This document shows, piece after piece, positions 48,170 through 59,188 of a stretch of DNA of 64,000 nt. A program made the position numbers and the translations under genes. The notes beneath the pieces are model-generated. The model made no database searches. It was not told the DNA's origin and saw only the letters and a list, made by a program, of their open reading frames with translations. Position 1 is the stretch's first letter; each line of letters starts with the position of its first letter. Origin of the DNA: Cryptomeria japonica. Taxonomy: Eukaryota; Streptophyta; Pinopsida; Cupressales; Cupressaceae. The stretch spans positions 266,584,192 to 266,648,191 of the forward strand of contig NC_081406.1 in assembly GCF_030272615.1 (NCBI RefSeq), given 5' to 3'.

Positions 48170-49712
48170 AAGTTGATTGGTCATGGTTTGTAGCCTTCAT
48201 CACTCCTTGCTGGATGTGGTTTTTCTTTCGCGTATGACATCAGGGAGGGTGTTGTCTTGCCTTATGGCAACATCTTTGTTGATGGCATACTCGGTAAGTA
48301 TCTCCTCATGGAGCAAGGAGGATGTGGAGGTTGCATTCGCTTGACCTATACCCTTCCTATTGAATTGGCCTTGTATTTGATTTGGCTTACCATTACTTGG
48401 TTGGTTGTGATGAGTTTGATCTTTTGTAGGATTGATGTCTCCTATTTCTCATGATATTATTCTTGTTTTCTGAGTGAGGTGGTAGCATAAATATTCAGGC
48501 TCGAGATGCTCATTGCTTGGGATCATTTACTTGTCCTCATTACTTGTGTGCCTGTTCTTTTGATTGGGCATACTCTTATCATTATAGCTTTCTGGGTGGT
48601 GATTTCGATTGGTAATCATTTTGTGGTAAGTTTGTGTTGGATGAATCGATTATCATTGCTTGGTTGCCTTCACAGTTTACTGTTCACTTGCAGGATTGTG
48701 TAATGATGGTTACTTTGAGATGGCAGAGTCTTCTCTATTGATTACCTTCGATTGGGTAATCAGTGGGGGATGAGCTTCTGTAGAATGTCTTTGGCTCATC
48801 ATTCTTGGGTGTCTTCATTTTTCCAGCTTGGTTTTTCCTTTCATGCTTATGATTATGTTGATCGTGTTATGTTCACTCCTCTTGCACATTGCTTGCTTAT
48901 CATAGTATGGAGTTGGTTTCTACTCATTTAGTGAGGCTTCATGTTTGGTTTTGGTTGTTTTCATAATGACCCCTCTATTGGATTGGTTTATATCTGGGTT
49001 CTGTCGTTGGTCTTCTCATGTTTATTCCTTCTGTGTTGTTGCTTCTCATATGGTAAGATGCTCTGTTTTATTCATAAGGTCTTGGTTAGGTTTGGAGGAT
49101 GGTGGTTGTCTTTTAGAGCTTGGAACTTGCAGATAGTTTGGTATACAAGATGGTTTCTCATCTTGTTTCTCTTTTCTTGGCTGCTTCTATGGGTTATTTT
49201 GTGGCTTGGTCTTATTCTGGTTCCTCGGGGTCTTCAACATCCTCCCCTTCTCCTTCTTTGGATTATAAAATGTTTGCTCATGATGTTTGTCTTGGCAGGA
49301 TCTATAATAATAATGTCTCTTCTGGTTTTTGGTATCATACTAATCAATGGATTGGAGAACTGTGCTTCATAGACAGGGGTGGCCCAACTTCAAATCTTAT
49401 TGGTTGATCTTTTGGTTTTTTGGACGGATGCACTTCTTCTTGGTGTTTCACTTTAACAATTTACTCTTGTATGCCTCTTATAGCAGCTTCATTTATATCT
49501 AATGAGGCTTGTTATGTAATTGGGAAGGGTTTTTGGGTGGATTGTGCCCATGGGCTTCTTGTAATGGGTAAATAGGCTTGTGTTATTTGAGCAATACTGA
49601 AGGGTTTTCTTATTGGTTCTTTTCCTTCAGTGCTCTTTGAACCAGACACCCTGTAAAAAACAAAAAAATATTAATATAATTAAGTGGTTTATCCACTTTT
49701 ATCAAAAATAAA
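48170..49712 (+). other. LINE-B 3' region, no readable ORF3
   Basis: 1.5 kb lies between the RNase H stop and the hairpin tail, long enough for an accessory ORF. Only short open frames are present (the longest at 48941-49372), and none shows the MGG, LNH or HQGLM landmarks of the LINE-A and LINE-C ORF3. It is either a strongly decayed ORF3 or a long 3' UTR. The tail AAGGGTTTTCTTATTGGTTC is shared in style with LINE-E (GAAGGTTTTCTTGTGGGTTC near 23893). Confidence 0.6.
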
Positions 49713-51208
49713 TAAATATAATAACTAATTAGTATTGAATATCAAACCACACTAACATCTCTCTAAGAAGGTTATCACACAATGATATTCACAATAAACA
49801 ATAACAATAGTTCTCATAAAAAATAACAATGTCTTAATTATCTCATCATAAAATTTATAAATAAAATGAAATACGAAAAGATTAAACTACATTATTAGCT
49901 CCATCAATACCTATCAATGTCCTACAATTAATCCTTACATAATAATTTAAGGTGATTGGATCAACCCATTATTTTGAGATTTTTATTATGTTTGAAATTT
50001 TACTACCTTGCATAATAATACAAATTAAATGTTGAACTAAAGTATCTTCACCCATTTACCTATTTATTCATTAAAATAAAAGTAAAGTTTTCTTAAGACA
50101 TTGCAAACTACAAAGGGTTTGGAAATACATCAAAACATAAAAGATAGAGGGAAAATGTAGAAGAAAACAAAGCATAAATAAAATATGTCCTTCCTCATTA
50201 CTTTAAATTAGAGTTTTTTTTTAAAAGGAAAAAGACATTTATCAATCAAAAGCATTTGTAATCAGATAGTCATGAATGTAATGCATGAAAAAAAAAAGTA
50301 CGATAGATTGCAACATTTATACAATTATTAAAAATCTAAATTGTAGCATTCGATGTGGTAAAAACTAAATTTTTCACACATAAAAAAATTAAAATTATAT
50401 TAAGTATTTTGACAATTGATTATAATTGATAAATAAAATATGCATTTCAATTACAATAAAATACTATTCATTAGGATGTGACATGACTATATGTTGTCTT
50501 TAGTCAATTGATTAAGATTTTGTCTTTTTAAACGTATAATGTAATTGAAATTATGAGCTTTGATATAGTGTCTTGATTATATATGGAAGGGTGTCATATA
50601 GAGTACATGATTAAAATTGAATGTTTTGTGATTACAGGTGAAGATTTTGTAATTGCTATAATAAATTAAGAACTACTATTTCTGTAAAAAAATTTGTATT
50701 GATAAATATCTATAATTTTGATGAAAATATAAATTTTATATGTTTATTTTGAAACATAATATTCTATTTTTATGGAAAATTGTAACATGTATTAATAACA
50801 CCTTTACCCTTTTTGCACCATTGAATAGTTGAATAGTTTATATTCACACTTGTGATAAACTCTTTGAAAGAGAAATATGGAAAATGAATACCTAGTTGAG
50901 AGGCCTCTTTGTTATTCTCTAAAATTGATGAAATATGTTTTAACTATAATTTGACTGTGTTCAAACTATAGTTAAAACAAATTGCATAAAAAATTGTATT
51001 AAGAAAAGAGGGACCACACAACTAAAAATAAATAATCTCATTTAAGTAAAAGTTTGATCTTGAATTTTTCTTTGTACCAATGCTTTAAATAATCAATCAA
51101 TTTTACCCTACATATGAAATGTAATTTTTCGCTCATAGAAATCAAGGCAAGCAGAGATGGTTTAGTTCTATTGTTAATTTGTTTCATCAAAATTGAATTT
51201 CAAAGAAT
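49713..51208. other. AT-rich spacer, nothing recognised
   Basis: 1.5 kb of AT-rich sequence with no gene, RNA or element terminus that I can support. Confidence 0.5.
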
Positions 51209-51221
51209 CATCTTAATTGTT

Positions 51222-51507
51222 TTTGATAATAAAAGCAGCCAAAAACGAGGGGGCTGACCCATGGGTACAATTAAGAGAACAATGGAAGGACCATTGTCCG
51301 CAAACAATCAACACAGAAGCAGCCTTTTACCTCTATCAAAAACAAAAACCATCTTACGAGAGTTTATTAGCAATAAAATACTACCAGTCAGAGTATACTT
51401 CCAGTGCCACACAGGGCTATAAGCATTAAAATATAAACATAAGCCAAAACTAGACCTATCCAACCTACTACACCGCATAGACAAAAAACTTCTCCACATG
51501 CAGAAAA
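51222..51507 (-). other. LINE-C 3' UTR with terminal hairpin
   Basis: About 285 bases. The minus strand ends CAGCC-CCCTCGTTTTT-GGCTG (plus 51236-51256, perfect 5 bp stem) followed by CTTTTATTATCAAAAA, parallel to the hairpin tails of LINE-B and LINE-E. Confidence 0.7.
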
Positions 51508-52872
51508 TTAATTATTTTTCCCACGGCTCTTCTTAGGGAGTAGCTTCTTAGCCCATTCCTTAGTGAGGAACTTGAACAGGCCTTTAAAGTCCTCGTCCTC
51601 CTTGCCTTTACCTTTTTCCGCGCTATCCTGCAAAAGGCACGGAGTAGTGGCTGAGCATCTCATGACATTCAGAGCGAATTTAGACACATCATGCATCTTG
51701 GACTCCATCGCCTCTAGTCTGCTGGTAATCACCTACAGGTTGTCAGAGAGGGCTTCTAGCTTTTTCCCGAGCTCTGCCAGGTTGGGATCTTCTTCCTTCA
51801 CACTACTCGCCTCTTCAACAACCAGCATTTTTTCAATCCTGAAGGTCAGGGAAGGGAAATTGGTTGGTTCCGAACTCATAGAGGCGGCCGGGGTTTCAGA
51901 AACATGGGTTGAGCTCACAAAAAGGGGGGAATGTTTGTGCTGGGCCTGAGGAGTTTTATCAGTCGGAATGGAGTTTCCCATGTCGTGCGAGGAGGAGGAG
52001 TCTCTTAGGGATTTATCAGAGGGTTTAGAGGCCAATCTGCTAGAGCAGTGGGGCGTGTTGGCATCTTTAGTAATGTCCAGGTCCAAATCAATTTCTTGGA
52101 TTTTAACTTTTTTAGGGATTCTGACCTCCTCCAGAGAGTGATTCTTGGTTTTCTTGCTGGAGGAGCCAAGTTCCGTGCAACGAGGGCTTGAATCATTAAT
52201 GGCCAGAGGTTGGGTCGAGGGGCCGACATTCTGCACAGAAATGGAATAGGGTGGGCAGAGGGCGAGGTGGAAGTTGAAAAGGCAGAGCATAAGGCCCTGG
52301 TGTAGGATAGGATAGTCTTTTCCTTTCTTTTTAGCATCAGCTATATCTTTAACGTTAGCATCCATCGAGTGCAATAAAAAGAACGGAATGGAAATGAGGT
52401 CTTTGTTCCTCAAATGGTTCAGGAAGGGGAGGTGGTAGTAGTAGAAAATGCCATACCTACCTTCGAGCGTAAAATACTTCATCACTATGTAGCAGACTTT
52501 GTCCCAAGGGTGCGGGAGTTCCTCTCTGTTAAAGCCTCCGACCCTCTTTACAGGGTTCTCGCCATGGCGGAAAAACTGGTTAAGGATGGTAGAGTCCGCA
52601 ATGCGGCTCTGTTTTTTCCATTTTCTGCCCTCCATTGAGAGGCTTGTAGCCTGGGCTATGACCTCTTCATTTATTTCAAAGGAGATTCCCCCCACAGTCA
52701 CCCTTTTGTCCTCCCAGGAGGACACAAATTGTTTAGAGAGTCTCCAGTCGTTGCCCTTCATATTCTCCATGAATTTGTCAATGCCTCCTTCGGTGCACAT
52801 GAACGAGGCCGCTAGTTTGGCTTTGAACTCCTCAACTTTGTTGGGTTCTAGTCTGAGCCTGTCCCCCCCCAT
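51508..52872 (-). pseudogene. LINE-C ORF3: accessory ORF downstream of RNase H
   Basis: A minus-strand frame of 455 codons runs from MGGDRLRLEPNK (52872) to 51508 with a single internal TAG (51733-51735, AACCTGTAGGTG, former CAG likely). Residues ~1-215 look globular: EGGIDKFMENMKGND, VTVGGISFEINEEVIAQAT, LPHPWDKVCYIVMKYFTLEG, FLNHLRNKDLISIPFFLL and HQGLMLCLFNF. A Ser/Pro/Lys-rich linker and a coiled-coil-like end (LGKKLEALSDNL, RLEAMESKMHDV) with basic C-terminus KKSRGKNN follow. It aligns with LINE-A ORF3. The same frame is open upstream to an ATG at 53139, with one TAG, so a longer N-terminus is possible; I chose MGG because both copies share it. No known enzyme motif; function unknown. 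Confidence 0.85.
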
Positions 52873-53294
52873 TTTAGAATCCTCTAGCTTCTCTATTTGA
52901 AAATGACAGAAAGCCAGAACACAGAGCCGAAGCAAACTCAAGATGAAATAGTTAGGGAAAATGTGCTAGACTTGGGTTAAACGGTCGTAATAATCATAGT
53001 GATTATTATCCTTTAAGGTCTCATAGATATCGCTGGTTGGAGATCTACTCGGAGTGTGCGAGCCTTTACTCGGGCCAATGTGAGTTGACAGCTCCCCAGT
53101 GCCACCTTTGCCGTCGCTAGTTGCCACTGTCCGAGTCATAATTGAATGGTAATCATTCTTGATGTCAGTCCTTTCTTTATAAATTCATCCCCTATGGCAG
53201 TGATGACTCCGCATACCTCTGCTACATGTCCATCTGTGGTAGAAATTGGCGGGATCTCCGCGCCAATTTGAAAAAATTAACACATTTTTCTTCA
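52873..53294 (-). other. ORF2-ORF3 intergenic segment of LINE-C
   Basis: 422 bases between the RNase H stop and the MGG codon of ORF3. The ORF3 frame is open backwards to ATG 53139 (MTRTVATSDGKGG) apart from one TAG near 52967. It may be an N-terminal extension or a leader guiding ribosomes to ORF3. Confidence 0.5.
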
Positions 53295-56200
53295 TCATTG
53301 GGCGGAAGGGTTAGTCCTTTCCTGGCACAAGGCTTTTTCCTTATCCAGGATTTCCTTAACAGTGATTGGCAGCAGATTGGGGTCCCTCCAGCATCGTAAG
53401 CCCATCTGCAGCCTTCCTTCAGCCGCCATGGAATTTGCCGCTCTATTTCCTTCTCTGAAGATGTGGTCTATGGTGAAGTCCTCCATTTTGACCAGCAAGT
53501 GCCTGATATCCCTCAAAATGGGTTCCACTCTCCATCCAACTAAAGCATTCCCTTTGATAGAGTTGATAATAACTTGAGAGTCTCCTTCGATTTCCAGATG
53601 CTTTATTCCTATGTCGTTAGCCATTTTCAGCCCCCAGAGGAGGGCCATTCCCTCAGCTTGAGTGACCGAACTTTCACTGAGGTTGCCAGCATAGGCTGCA
53701 ACCATGTTCCGTAGATGATCCCTAATGACTCCACCACCAGCCTGACTGTTGCATTGAGTAGAGCCATCAAAATTAAATTTAAACTAGTGAATTCTGGGGG
53801 AAGACCACCTAGTCATCTGTCTCTTTTTCTTGGCGTTGTTGTTGAAATGATCAAAGCTAGGGGGAGCTTCCAGCTGCCAGTGATCTTCTTATCCATCTCA
53901 TTAGGAGGATAGGGGGGGATTTTCCATTTTGTACCTTCTAGATTCTCAGACATCAACTTAAAGCAGGTGAGGGCAACAGAGTCCGGAGGGGTCTCAGTGT
54001 CTCTAAAAATTTTGTTGTTTCTCTCCTTCCACAAAGCCCAACAGATGTGCGGAGGAATTTGTTTCCAAAGTTGAATGATGAGGGGATGATCGGAAGGAGG
54101 GGTCCAATCAAACACAATTTTTTTTATATTCTTGTGGAAGACCCAACACAAACCAAATTTCTGAAGAGTGACAGACCAAATGTGAGCCGCAAAGGGACAT
54201 AGAATAAAAAGGTGCTCAATAGATTCCTCATCCTTTTTTCATAAGCTGCATCTATTGGGGAAATGGAATTCCCTCTTTTTCAAGTTATCAAGCGTGAGGG
54301 TTTTTCCATGCATGAGGGACCACCAAAAGAAATTACTTTTGGGAATTAACTGAGGGTTCCAGACTTTCTTCCAACCTTTCGCATCCATAGGGTGTTTTAG
54401 GAGCTGAGAGTAAGCAGATTTGACTGAGAACTGGCCCGATTGTGTCTCTTTCCAGATGAAGTTGTCTTCGTTTGTGGTCATGGGAATTCTAGTTTTCAGC
54501 AATAAGAGTTGCAACTCCTAAGCCAGGGGGACCAAGTTCAGTTGATTGCTGCAGATGGGGACTAATTCCTTCCAGCCACTTCCTGGGACCAAATAATCCA
54601 CAGCATAATCCCCTAGGATAGCCTTGAAATGGTTCCTGATTTGATGGAAGCGAGTGTTGATTAACTGTCTATCCTCCATCCAAAAGTCCTCCCAGAATCT
54701 CACCTTTTTGCCATCTCCAAGCTACCACTTCAGACCTTCTGTGACCATCACTCTATTCTTTAGGATGTTGTTCCATAATTTGGAGCCTTGGGGAAGGTCA
54801 GTAGTATTCAGATTATAAAAGAAATTCTCCCAGTCCAGATACTTAGCTTTGATGATGTTGCACCAGTCCGCCTCCTCTTTAGCCAGGGTCCATCCCACCT
54901 TGGCAATTAGCGCCTTATTGAGGGCATTGATCTTTCATATACCCAAACCTCCTAGAGATTTGGGTAAACAAACAGTATCCCAGTTGACCAAAGCTAAGCG
55001 TTTTTTTCCCTCTAAGCCAGTCCATAAAAAGTTTTTTTGAATTTTTTCAAGTTTTTCACCCATGGTCCCTGATATTTTGAACATGGAGAGGAAGTAGACC
55101 GGAATTCCCTATAGGGAGGCTACGAGGAGCTAGAGCTTCCTCGCACTACTGAGAAATTTCCCTTTCCATCCCGCCAGCTTTTTCTGCAATCTTTCCAAGA
55201 TAGAGTTCCAGAAGGTGGGGGTGACTTCCTTGACCGCGAGAGGGAGCCCCAGGTAGGTCCCTGAGAGAATAGCCATTTTGCATTCGAGGATGGAGAGGAT
55301 TCTGAGTTGGAGGTCATTTGGAGTGTTGAATAAGTAGAGATTACTCTTCTCATAGTTGATGCATTGTCCCGACGCCTTGGCATAGTCCTCCAGAAGGGTC
55401 TTCCATCCTTTAGCCTCCATGATAGAAGTTCTGCCAAAACGGAAAGTGTCATCCACAAACTGTTGGATATTAGTAGGGGGGAGCATGGAGGCCACTTTGA
55501 ATCCTTGGAGCCTATCATTGGTGACTAGATGAGTCACATTTCTTTTTAGGACTTTAGCTATCATGATAAAAAGATAAGGGGATAAGGGGTCGCCCTGCCA
55601 GATACCCTTCTTAGCTTTGAAGCCTCCCCTAGGAGTCCCATTAATCAGGACTGAGAATTGGACCATGGTAACACATTCACGAATCATACTCACCAGTTTT
55701 TGGTTGAATCCCAATTTTAGGAGCACTTTGAAAAGAAATTCCCAATTAACCTTGTCATAAGATTTTGATATATCAAGTTTAAAGGCCATACCTGGTAATT
55801 TGCTCCTATCCATGGAATGGATTATCTCATGAGTTGTAATGGCGGCATCCAGAATTTGCCATCCTGGGACAAAGCCTTTCTGAGATGGACTGATAAATTT
55901 TTCTAGGAAGGGTTTAATTTTGTTTACAAGGACCTTGGAGAGAATCTTGTAAATGGTATTGCAGAGGCTTATGGGCCGATACTCCTTCAGGCAGCTGGGA
56001 GTGGTGGTCTTGGGGATGAGGGCAATGAAAGTGTTGTTGATATTTTTTAGCAATCTCCCCGTTTTGAAGAAATCTTGGACAACTTTAGTAACATCATAGC
56101 TAACAATATCCCAAAAGTCCTGGAAGAAGGCCGGGGGGAAACCATCTGGGGTCGGTGTTTTATAAGCTCCCATAGCAAAGACCGCCCTGTGAACTTCCTC

Positions 56201-57526
56201 AGTAGAGATGGGGGATAGGAGTTGCCAGTTGTCGTCCTCCTCAATGGCCATCAGTAGTTTACTAATGAGGCAGTCCTGGAGTGGCGAAGCCATTCCATCA
56301 TTTGCATACAGACTGGTGAAAAAGTCCACCGCGTTCTGTCCAATCAGAGAGTCATCAGAAATCTCATGGCTAGTTTCATCTTTAATACTTTTGATGTAGT
56401 TCCTCCTCTTGTGGTTAGAAGCCAATCTATGGAAGAAAGCAGAATTTATGTCCCCTTCTTTCAACCATTGGATCCTGGATCTTTGTTTCTAGTTCACTTC
56501 CTCCCTTGCAAGGATATTTTTCCAGCTTTTCCGACAATCTTCCTCCTCCTTCAAAATGGGGTCTAGGGGGTTACTAGTAGCCATTAAAATTTGAAGTTGT
56601 TCCATTCCAGATCCCAGGTCCTTTTTTATTTTAAAGATGTCTCCAAAGGTGTTCCTGTTCCACCCTTTGACTTCCCTGCTGATTAACTTTAGTTTCTCCA
56701 TAATTCTGAACATGGCAGTCCCTTGGATTGGGGTGGACCACCAGCCTCTAACCAAATCCCTGAAGTCAGGATGGGAGGCCCACATGATTTCATAGCGGAA
56801 GGGGGGGGGACCCTAGTAGGGTCTGTCTTTCCAATGGAGAAGAAGGGGGTTGTGATCAGACACCATCCTTGGGAGGGATTTCAGGAAGGAGCTCGTTCCC
56901 AAATCCCAGTTGGTGGAGATCAGGAACCTATCCAACCTGACTTGGATGAGGTGTTTGCCTTTCCTGTTATTCGACCAAGTGAAGGGGGCACCTTGAAGGT
57001 CAATATCCACTAGGTTTGAAGCATTGATGAAGCCGGCTAGGTCGCTCATGCTGTCAGAGAAATCCTCCAGGCCACCACACTTCTCGGAAGGGTAGAGGGG
57101 GGCGTTGAAATCCCCAGTGAGCATAAACCGATCCTTTAGATTAGTCATAATGATATTAGATATTTTCTCCCACAGGATCCGTCTTCCCGCCCTAGAGTTG
57201 GGAGCATAGATGTTGAACATCTACCAGTAAAGGTCACCATAGTGGAGAGAAACCACTAGGAAATTTTGGGAGCTAGCGAATAGCTTGCCTTTTATTTTAA
57301 TGGGATTCCATAGGGTAGCAATACATCCAGACACACCCAAGGCGTCAACATACAGGTAGTCCGCTCCAGGCCAAAGTTTGCCAGCAATTGCAGTGAAGGT
57401 TTGGGAAGGCATCTTAACTTCTTGAATTAGACAAATGTTGATTTTCATCTTAAGAATGAGTTGTTTTATGGCGAACTACTTCTGGGGGCTATTCAGACCC
57501 CTTATGTTCCAAGAGAGGAACTTCAT
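53295..57526 (-). pseudogene. LINE-C ORF2: endonuclease, reverse transcriptase, RNase H
   Basis: ATG 57526 (MKFLSWNIRGLNSPQK) opens the endonuclease; IQEVKM, GDFNAPL and VSDHNPLL retain the catalytic pattern. The reverse transcriptase occupies mainly 56464-55130, an uninterrupted 444-codon stretch: APxxDGFPPAFFQ-type motif, FKLDISKSYDKVNWE, GIWQGDPLSPYLF and QQFVDDTFRFG. After a zf-RVT-like connector, RNase H follows in another frame (53705-53295; EGMALLWGL, EGDSQVII, HIFREGNRAAN), so there is one frameshift near 53.8 kb. In-frame stops lie near 57478, 57219, 56813, 56486, 55128 and 54514. Several are TAG where the aligned LINEs have Gln or Trp. Confidence 0.95.
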
Positions 57527-59103
57527 TTCTTACTTTTGCTAAGTTTGTCTAGGGTCAGTTGTCTGCCCTTTGCAATGTCCCTTGCCATAACCTTGTGTCT
57601 CAAGACTCTTACTATAGGTCTCCCAACTTTTCTTTCATTTCCCCCCACATCAACTTTCTTGGCTTTGACTTTCTTCTTCTGGGTTATCCATTCTTCATTA
57701 TCCGTCCAAGGAGAACACAGGGGGGGGGATACTTTCATCGGAGTTGCCAGGGAGTTTCCAGAGTACTCCTCTCCATCCTCGGCTGTAGGAGAGGAAGGGG
57801 TTGAAGTGGTGGGCACGATACTTCCAATCTTGAGAGGTTTAACCACGGCTGGGGTGGGGTCAAGGAGGGCATGGGGAGATGGGGAAGCAGAAGGGCGGGG
57901 GATGGGGGACATGATGAGGGCTGTCACCTGAGGGATCTCCCCCTCTTCCAGGGGGTAGTTAGGGTTTTTGACTGGGTCCGCTGGGGATTCTAAGATCTCA
58001 AGGATCTTGTCTGTGTGCTAGTAATCTTCAGGAATAACATTCTCAATAGTCGGCTCAGGAGGGGCCAAGGATGACGGGTCACCAGGGTTGATGGGTTCCG
58101 TCCAGATGGATTTATTCTTGATCTTGGGTTCTGCTACCACAGAGCCTTTACAATCAGTATAGGAATGCCCCTGAGTATTACACTTCTGGCAGTACAGGGT
58201 GGCATTTTCATAAACAATGGCCTAGGACCATTTTCCCCATTTGGACTTTAGGGAGATGAAGTTTGGGAGGGCTTTATTAATTGTAACATTGACACAGAAG
58301 TGAGCATACACCAACATGGACTTGTTGAGAGTGACCGAGTTCGCTGCAACAAAGCAGCCAAACGAGTTTCCTATCCAACGGAAGATTTGTTCATCCCAGA
58401 ACTCCAGTGGGAGTCCAGGTAGCCTAACCCACACTGGGGCCATGTGGTTTGGTTCTGCAGAGGGGTCAAAACTAGGTTTCCACTTAGCTATGGTTAGGAA
58501 GTGCTTTCCATAAGCCCAAGACCCCAACAGGACACAAATTAGATCCTCCTTAGTGATAAATTTGAATAGAAAGAATTCCCTCGGCATGGCTAAAACCTCC
58601 AGGCTTCCTTTAAGCTTCCAGCGTGATTTTGCCCAATGCCTGACCATGTCGATAGAAGGTCAGAAGGAGAAGAAATGGCCAACTATCGCTAGGTGAAGGG
58701 AGGCGGTGATTCTGTCCATTAGGTTGTCCGGGAGTTTGATTTCCGTTCCATCTTCTGTTTGGGAGAAGGAGGCCACAACATCAAGAGGGATCAAATTTGT
58801 TGACCCAAGGAGGGCGTTCTTCCAGCTAGACTTGGGATTCACCTCCACAGTATCCTTATCCGTCTGACCGGTAGAAGTTTCCAGTCTGGGATGGGGTATA
58901 TTCCTTTCCTCCCCTTTTGATCCAGAATCAGTCAGACTTGGAGAAGTGGAAAGGGTGTGAAGACTGTCATTTTCTTCCGTATGGTCCGCAGAACGTGGGG
59001 ACCCCGCAATAGGCCCAGAGGCATGCGCTTCGACCGTGGAATCGGGCATTGGGTCTAGCAGGGGAGGGGGGCCTCCCCAGAGGGGGTGGACATCCAGGCA
59101 CAC
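57523..59103 (-). pseudogene. LINE-C ORF1: DUF4283-like domain plus zinc knuckle
   Basis: One minus-strand frame runs from at least 59103 (first ATG 59049, MPDSTVEAHASG) to the TGA at 57523, with only three stops (near 58657, 58219 and 58018), each a likely CGA or CAG transition. It has an acidic Ser/Thr-rich N-terminus. A DUF4283-like domain follows (WAKSRWKLKGSLEVLAMPRE, KHFLTIAKWKPSFDP, VWVRLPGLPLEFWDEQIF), then a CCHC knuckle CQKCNTQGHSYTDC (about 58160-58200) and a Pro/Ser-rich, finally basic tail (KKKVKAKKVDV). This is the standard plant L1 ORF1 layout, an RNA-binding particle protein. Its stop overlaps the ORF2 ATG by ATGA. Confidence 0.9.
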
Positions 59104-59188
59104 AGAATCAAACTCAAAACGGGCGGGAGAGTTGTAGAGCGGGAGAGTTGTAGAGCGGGAGATAAGTCAAAATTCCATCTTAATTGTT

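Larger units (their letters stand above)
42545..49712 (+). mobile_element. LINE-B: L1-type LINE, 5'-truncated
   Basis: About 7.2 kb with ORF1, ORF2 and a long 3' region. It ends in a perfect hairpin AAGTGG-TTTAT-CCACTT (49682-49698) and TTTTATCAAAAATAAATAAA. The 5' edge is placed where DUF4283-like sequence becomes visible. No convincing target duplication was found because both ends lie in AT-rich DNA. Confidence 0.85.
51222..59175 (-). mobile_element. LINE-C: near full-length L1-type LINE with three ORFs
   Basis: A 13 bp duplication CATCTTAATTGTT (51209-51221 and 59176-59188) bounds 7.95 kb. On the minus strand it holds ORF1 (59103-57523), ORF2 (57526-53295), ORF3 (52872-51508) and a 3' UTR ending in a hairpin and TTTTATTATCAAAAA. 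ORF1 and ORF3 are interrupted only by single stop codons, and ORF2 by stops plus one frameshift. This makes it the best preserved copy in the window and the best template for defining the family. Confidence 0.95.

Noticed and set aside
48941-49372. 143-codon open frame after the LINE-B RNase H
   Set aside because: Hydrophobic, T-rich composition and none of the ORF3 landmarks; treated as chance or unreadable decay.
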